DNA of 6,833 bases. Origin: Oscillospiraceae bacterium (lineage in GTDB: Bacteria > Bacillota > Clostridia > Oscillospirales > Ruminococcaceae). A model generated the notes under the pieces. The model was not told where the DNA came from. It made no database searches and worked only from the letters and a program-made list of their open reading frames with translations. A program made the position numbers and the translations under genes. The stretch spans positions 12,097-18,929 of the forward strand of contig JAHZHS010000022.1 in assembly GCA_019420135.1 (NCBI GenBank). The letters run 5' to 3'. Within the stretch, counting starts at the first letter, position 1, and every line of letters starts with the position of its first letter. Shown piece by piece: positions 5,326-6,833 of the stretch.

Positions 5326-6273
5326 ATGGATTTGGAAAAACGTCCTACCGAAAAATTCCGCACCAGTGTGGGCGGTCAGGCATTGATGGAAGGCATCATG
5401 ATGCGCGGCCCCAAAAAGATCTGCTGCGCCGTGCGCCGCCCCGACGGCACCATCGACCTCAGCTATTCCGACGTCCACACCCACTGGTACAACAAGGTCC
5501 CCCTGCTGCGGGGGGTCTGCAACATGGTGGATAACCTCTACAGCGGCTACAAGTACCTCATGCACTCGGCGGACATCGCCATGACCGAGGAGGAACAGGA
5601 GGAGTCCCAGTCCAAGCTGGACAAGTGGCTGGACGAGCACACCGGCCCCGCCTTCCAGAACGTCCTCATGGGAATTTCCGCTTTCGTTGGGGTGATCCTG
5701 GCTGTCTTTCTGTTCACCTTCCTGCCCACCTTTCTCACCGGGGCGCTGGGCAAGGTCGTTGCCATGGGCCGCTGGCCTCGGGTTATTCTGGAAAGCATCC
5801 TCAAGCTGGCCATCTTCCTGTCCTATATGTTCCTCTGCTCCCGCATGAAGGAAGTCCACCGCATGTTCGAGTACCACGGCGCCGAGCACAAGACCATCGC
5901 CTGCTATGAGGCGGGGGAGGAGCTCACGGTGGAAAACATCCGCCGTCACAGCCGGTTCCATCCCCGGTGCGGCACCAGCTTCCTGGTTCTCGTCATTCTT
6001 ATCGGCATTGTGCTGTATGCAGTGCTCCCCTGGGACAGCACCGCCCTGCGGGTGCTCTACAAGCTGGCCCTGCTGCCCGTGCTGGTGGGGGTCAGCTATG
6101 AGGTCATCAAGTGGGCGGGACGCTCCAACTCGCTGCTGGCCCGGGCGGTCTCTCAGCCGGGGCTGTGGCTCCAGCGCCTCACCACCTTTGAGCCGGACGA
6201 CTCCATGATCGAGGTGGCTATCGCGGCGGTGACCCCGGTCCTGCCCGACCGTCCCGAGGATGGCGCATGGTAA
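5326..6273 (+). CDS. yqhQ: DUF1385 integral membrane protein (YqhQ family)
   Basis: At 315 residues this is the usual size for the family (Bacillus YqhQ is about 318). Diagnostic blocks appear in order: GGQALMEGIMMRGP (16-29), FEYHGAEHKTI (181-191), HPRCGTSF (212-219), GVSYE (255-259) and a C-terminal PGLWLQRLTTFEPDD block (278-292). Four hydrophobic segments are expected at about 113-135, 152-172, 216-236 and 241-262. The conserved His/Glu/Cys residues in HGAEHK and HPRCGT look like a metal or catalytic site, but the biochemical role of the family is not established to my knowledge. The start follows AGGAG at 5310-5314 with an 11-base gap, slightly long. It begins 30 nt after the kinase stop, and prmC starts inside its end. 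DUF1385 genes are often found next to prmC and prfA in Firmicutes, so this is conserved context, not a signalling gene. The family call is secure; the symbol follows the Bacillus name. Confidence 0.94.
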   Translation: MDLEKRPTEKFRTSVGGQALMEGIMMRGPKKICCAVRRPDGTIDLSYSDVHTHWYNKVPLLRGVCNMVDNLYSGYKYLMHSADIAMTEEEQEESQSKLDKWLDEHTGPAFQNVLMGISAFVGVILAVFLFTFLPTFLTGALGKVVAMGRWPRVILESILKLAIFLSYMFLCSRMKEVHRMFEYHGAEHKTIACYEAGEELTVENIRRHSRFHPRCGTSFLVLVILIGIVLYAVLPWDSTALRVLYKLALLPVLVGVSYEVIKWAGRSNSLLARAVSQPGLWLQRLTTFEPDDSMIEVAIAAVTPVLPDRPEDGAW

Positions 6274-6833
6274 GCCTGGCAGGGCTTGCCCCCCGGATGG
6301 CGGTGCGCCGGATGGCAGACTGCCTGGAAGCCGCCGGCTGCCCCGATGCCGCCTATGACGCCGGTGTGCTGTACACCCTGGTCAGAGGGCGGGACGCCCG
6401 GCTGGATGACGGCCCGCTTTCCCCGGAAGATGCCGCCGGGCTGGAGGCACTGATCCTCCGCCGCGCTGCCCGGGAACCTCTGCAGTATATCGCGGGGGAA
6501 TGGGATTTCCTCGACTTTACCCTCAAAGTGGGCCCCGGGGTGCTCTGCCCCCGGGCGGACACCGAGGTGGTCTGCGAGACGGCCGTTGATCTGCTGCGCC
6601 GGGACGGCAATCCCGCCCCCCGGGTGGCGGACCTCTGCGCGGGTACCGGATGCCTGGGTCTGGGGGTCAAGCGCTTTGTGCCGGGGGCACAGGTGATCTG
6701 CGTGGAAAAAAGCCCCGAGGCCTTCGCCTATCTGAAGGAAAACGCCGTCACCGCTCTGAAAGCCCGGGGCCTGGCGGCGGAGGCGGTGCTGGACGACGCA
6801 GCCGCCTGGCTGGGGGCGCAGCCCCGGGACAGC
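6267..6833 (+). CDS. prmC: PrmC, release factor N5-glutamine methyltransferase, N-terminal part
   Basis: The reading frame is open from ATG 6267 to the last base, giving 189 of an expected 280-odd residues; the 3' end is outside the window. PrmC uses S-adenosylmethionine to methylate the glutamine of the GGQ motif in peptide-chain release factors, improving termination. The N-terminal helical domain (about 1-75) leads to REPLQYIAGEWDF (73-85) and the family block GPGVLCPRADTEVV (92-105), matching R-P-x-QYI-x-G and the usual VLIPRPDTE. The SAM-binding glycine loop is VADLCAGTGCLGLG (124-137), with an acidic VEKSPEAFAYLKENA stretch (about 149-163) for the ribose. The catalytic NPPY lies beyond the window. 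The start codon overlaps the DUF1385 stop (ATGGTAA at 6267-6273), with GAGGA at 6256-6260 as ribosome binding site, so translational coupling is likely. In-frame ATGs at 6297 and 6312 are alternative starts with weaker support. prfA is the expected neighbour. Confidence 0.93.
   Translation, partial: MVSLAGLAPRMAVRRMADCLEAAGCPDAAYDAGVLYTLVRGRDARLDDGPLSPEDAAGLEALILRRAAREPLQYIAGEWDFLDFTLKVGPGVLCPRADTEVVCETAVDLLRRDGNPAPRVADLCAGTGCLGLGVKRFVPGAQVICVEKSPEAFAYLKENAVTALKARGLAAEAVLDDAAAWLGAQPRDS

Noticed and set aside
1..6833. Mobile elements, CRISPR arrays, tRNA/rRNA genes, toxin-antitoxin or phage defence genes
   Set aside because: No transposase, regularly spaced repeat, cloverleaf or defence-family motif was seen. 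All large plus-strand frames are accounted for by ordinary chromosomal families.

Overview
The window is about 65% GC and almost entirely coding on the + strand, with short intergenic gaps, strong GGAGG-type ribosome binding sites and G/C-rich third codon positions. The gene families (ZIP transporter, OmpR/PhoR-type two-component pair, lipoprotein, and a DUF1385/YqhQ gene overlapping prmC) point to a Gram-positive-type Firmicutes genome. The base composition fits a high-GC member of the Clostridia, for example the Oscillospiraceae. That placement is inference from style and gene content, with no marker gene to confirm it.

Layout. (1) 1-570 is the 3' end of a DMT/EamA-family membrane transporter cut by the window edge. 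(2) 571-803 is non-coding. It holds an unusually long inverted repeat ending in six T's (631-724), read as the transporter's intrinsic terminator, followed by an AT-rich Zur/Fur-like palindrome (735-749). (3) 804-1571 encodes a complete ZIP-family divalent metal transporter, so the palindrome is in the right place for zinc control. (4) An extended -10 promoter lies across the end of the ZIP gene (1555-1583), followed by a GC-rich, strongly structured leader of about 130 nt. (5) 1720-5295 holds three co-directional genes: a secreted lipoprotein with FG-GAP/VCBS-like acidic loops, an OmpR-family response regulator, and a membrane sensor histidine kinase with a Cache-like extracytoplasmic domain. 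(6) 5326-6833 is the conserved pair DUF1385 membrane protein (YqhQ family) and prmC, the release-factor glutamine methyltransferase. prmC overlaps the preceding stop codon and runs off the window end.

How it may work together. The ZIP gene looks like a separately controlled metal-uptake unit. The lipoprotein and two-component pair are probably one transcript, and the lipoprotein may be an accessory sensor or envelope partner of the kinase. The DUF1385-prmC pair is only 30 nt behind the kinase with no visible terminator, so it may also receive transcription from the signalling operon. No mobile element, CRISPR array, tRNA or rRNA was seen. The most novel-looking items are the Zur-like operator, the long hairpin, the structured leader, and the lipoprotein-regulator-kinase arrangement. 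None is proven to be a new system from sequence alone.
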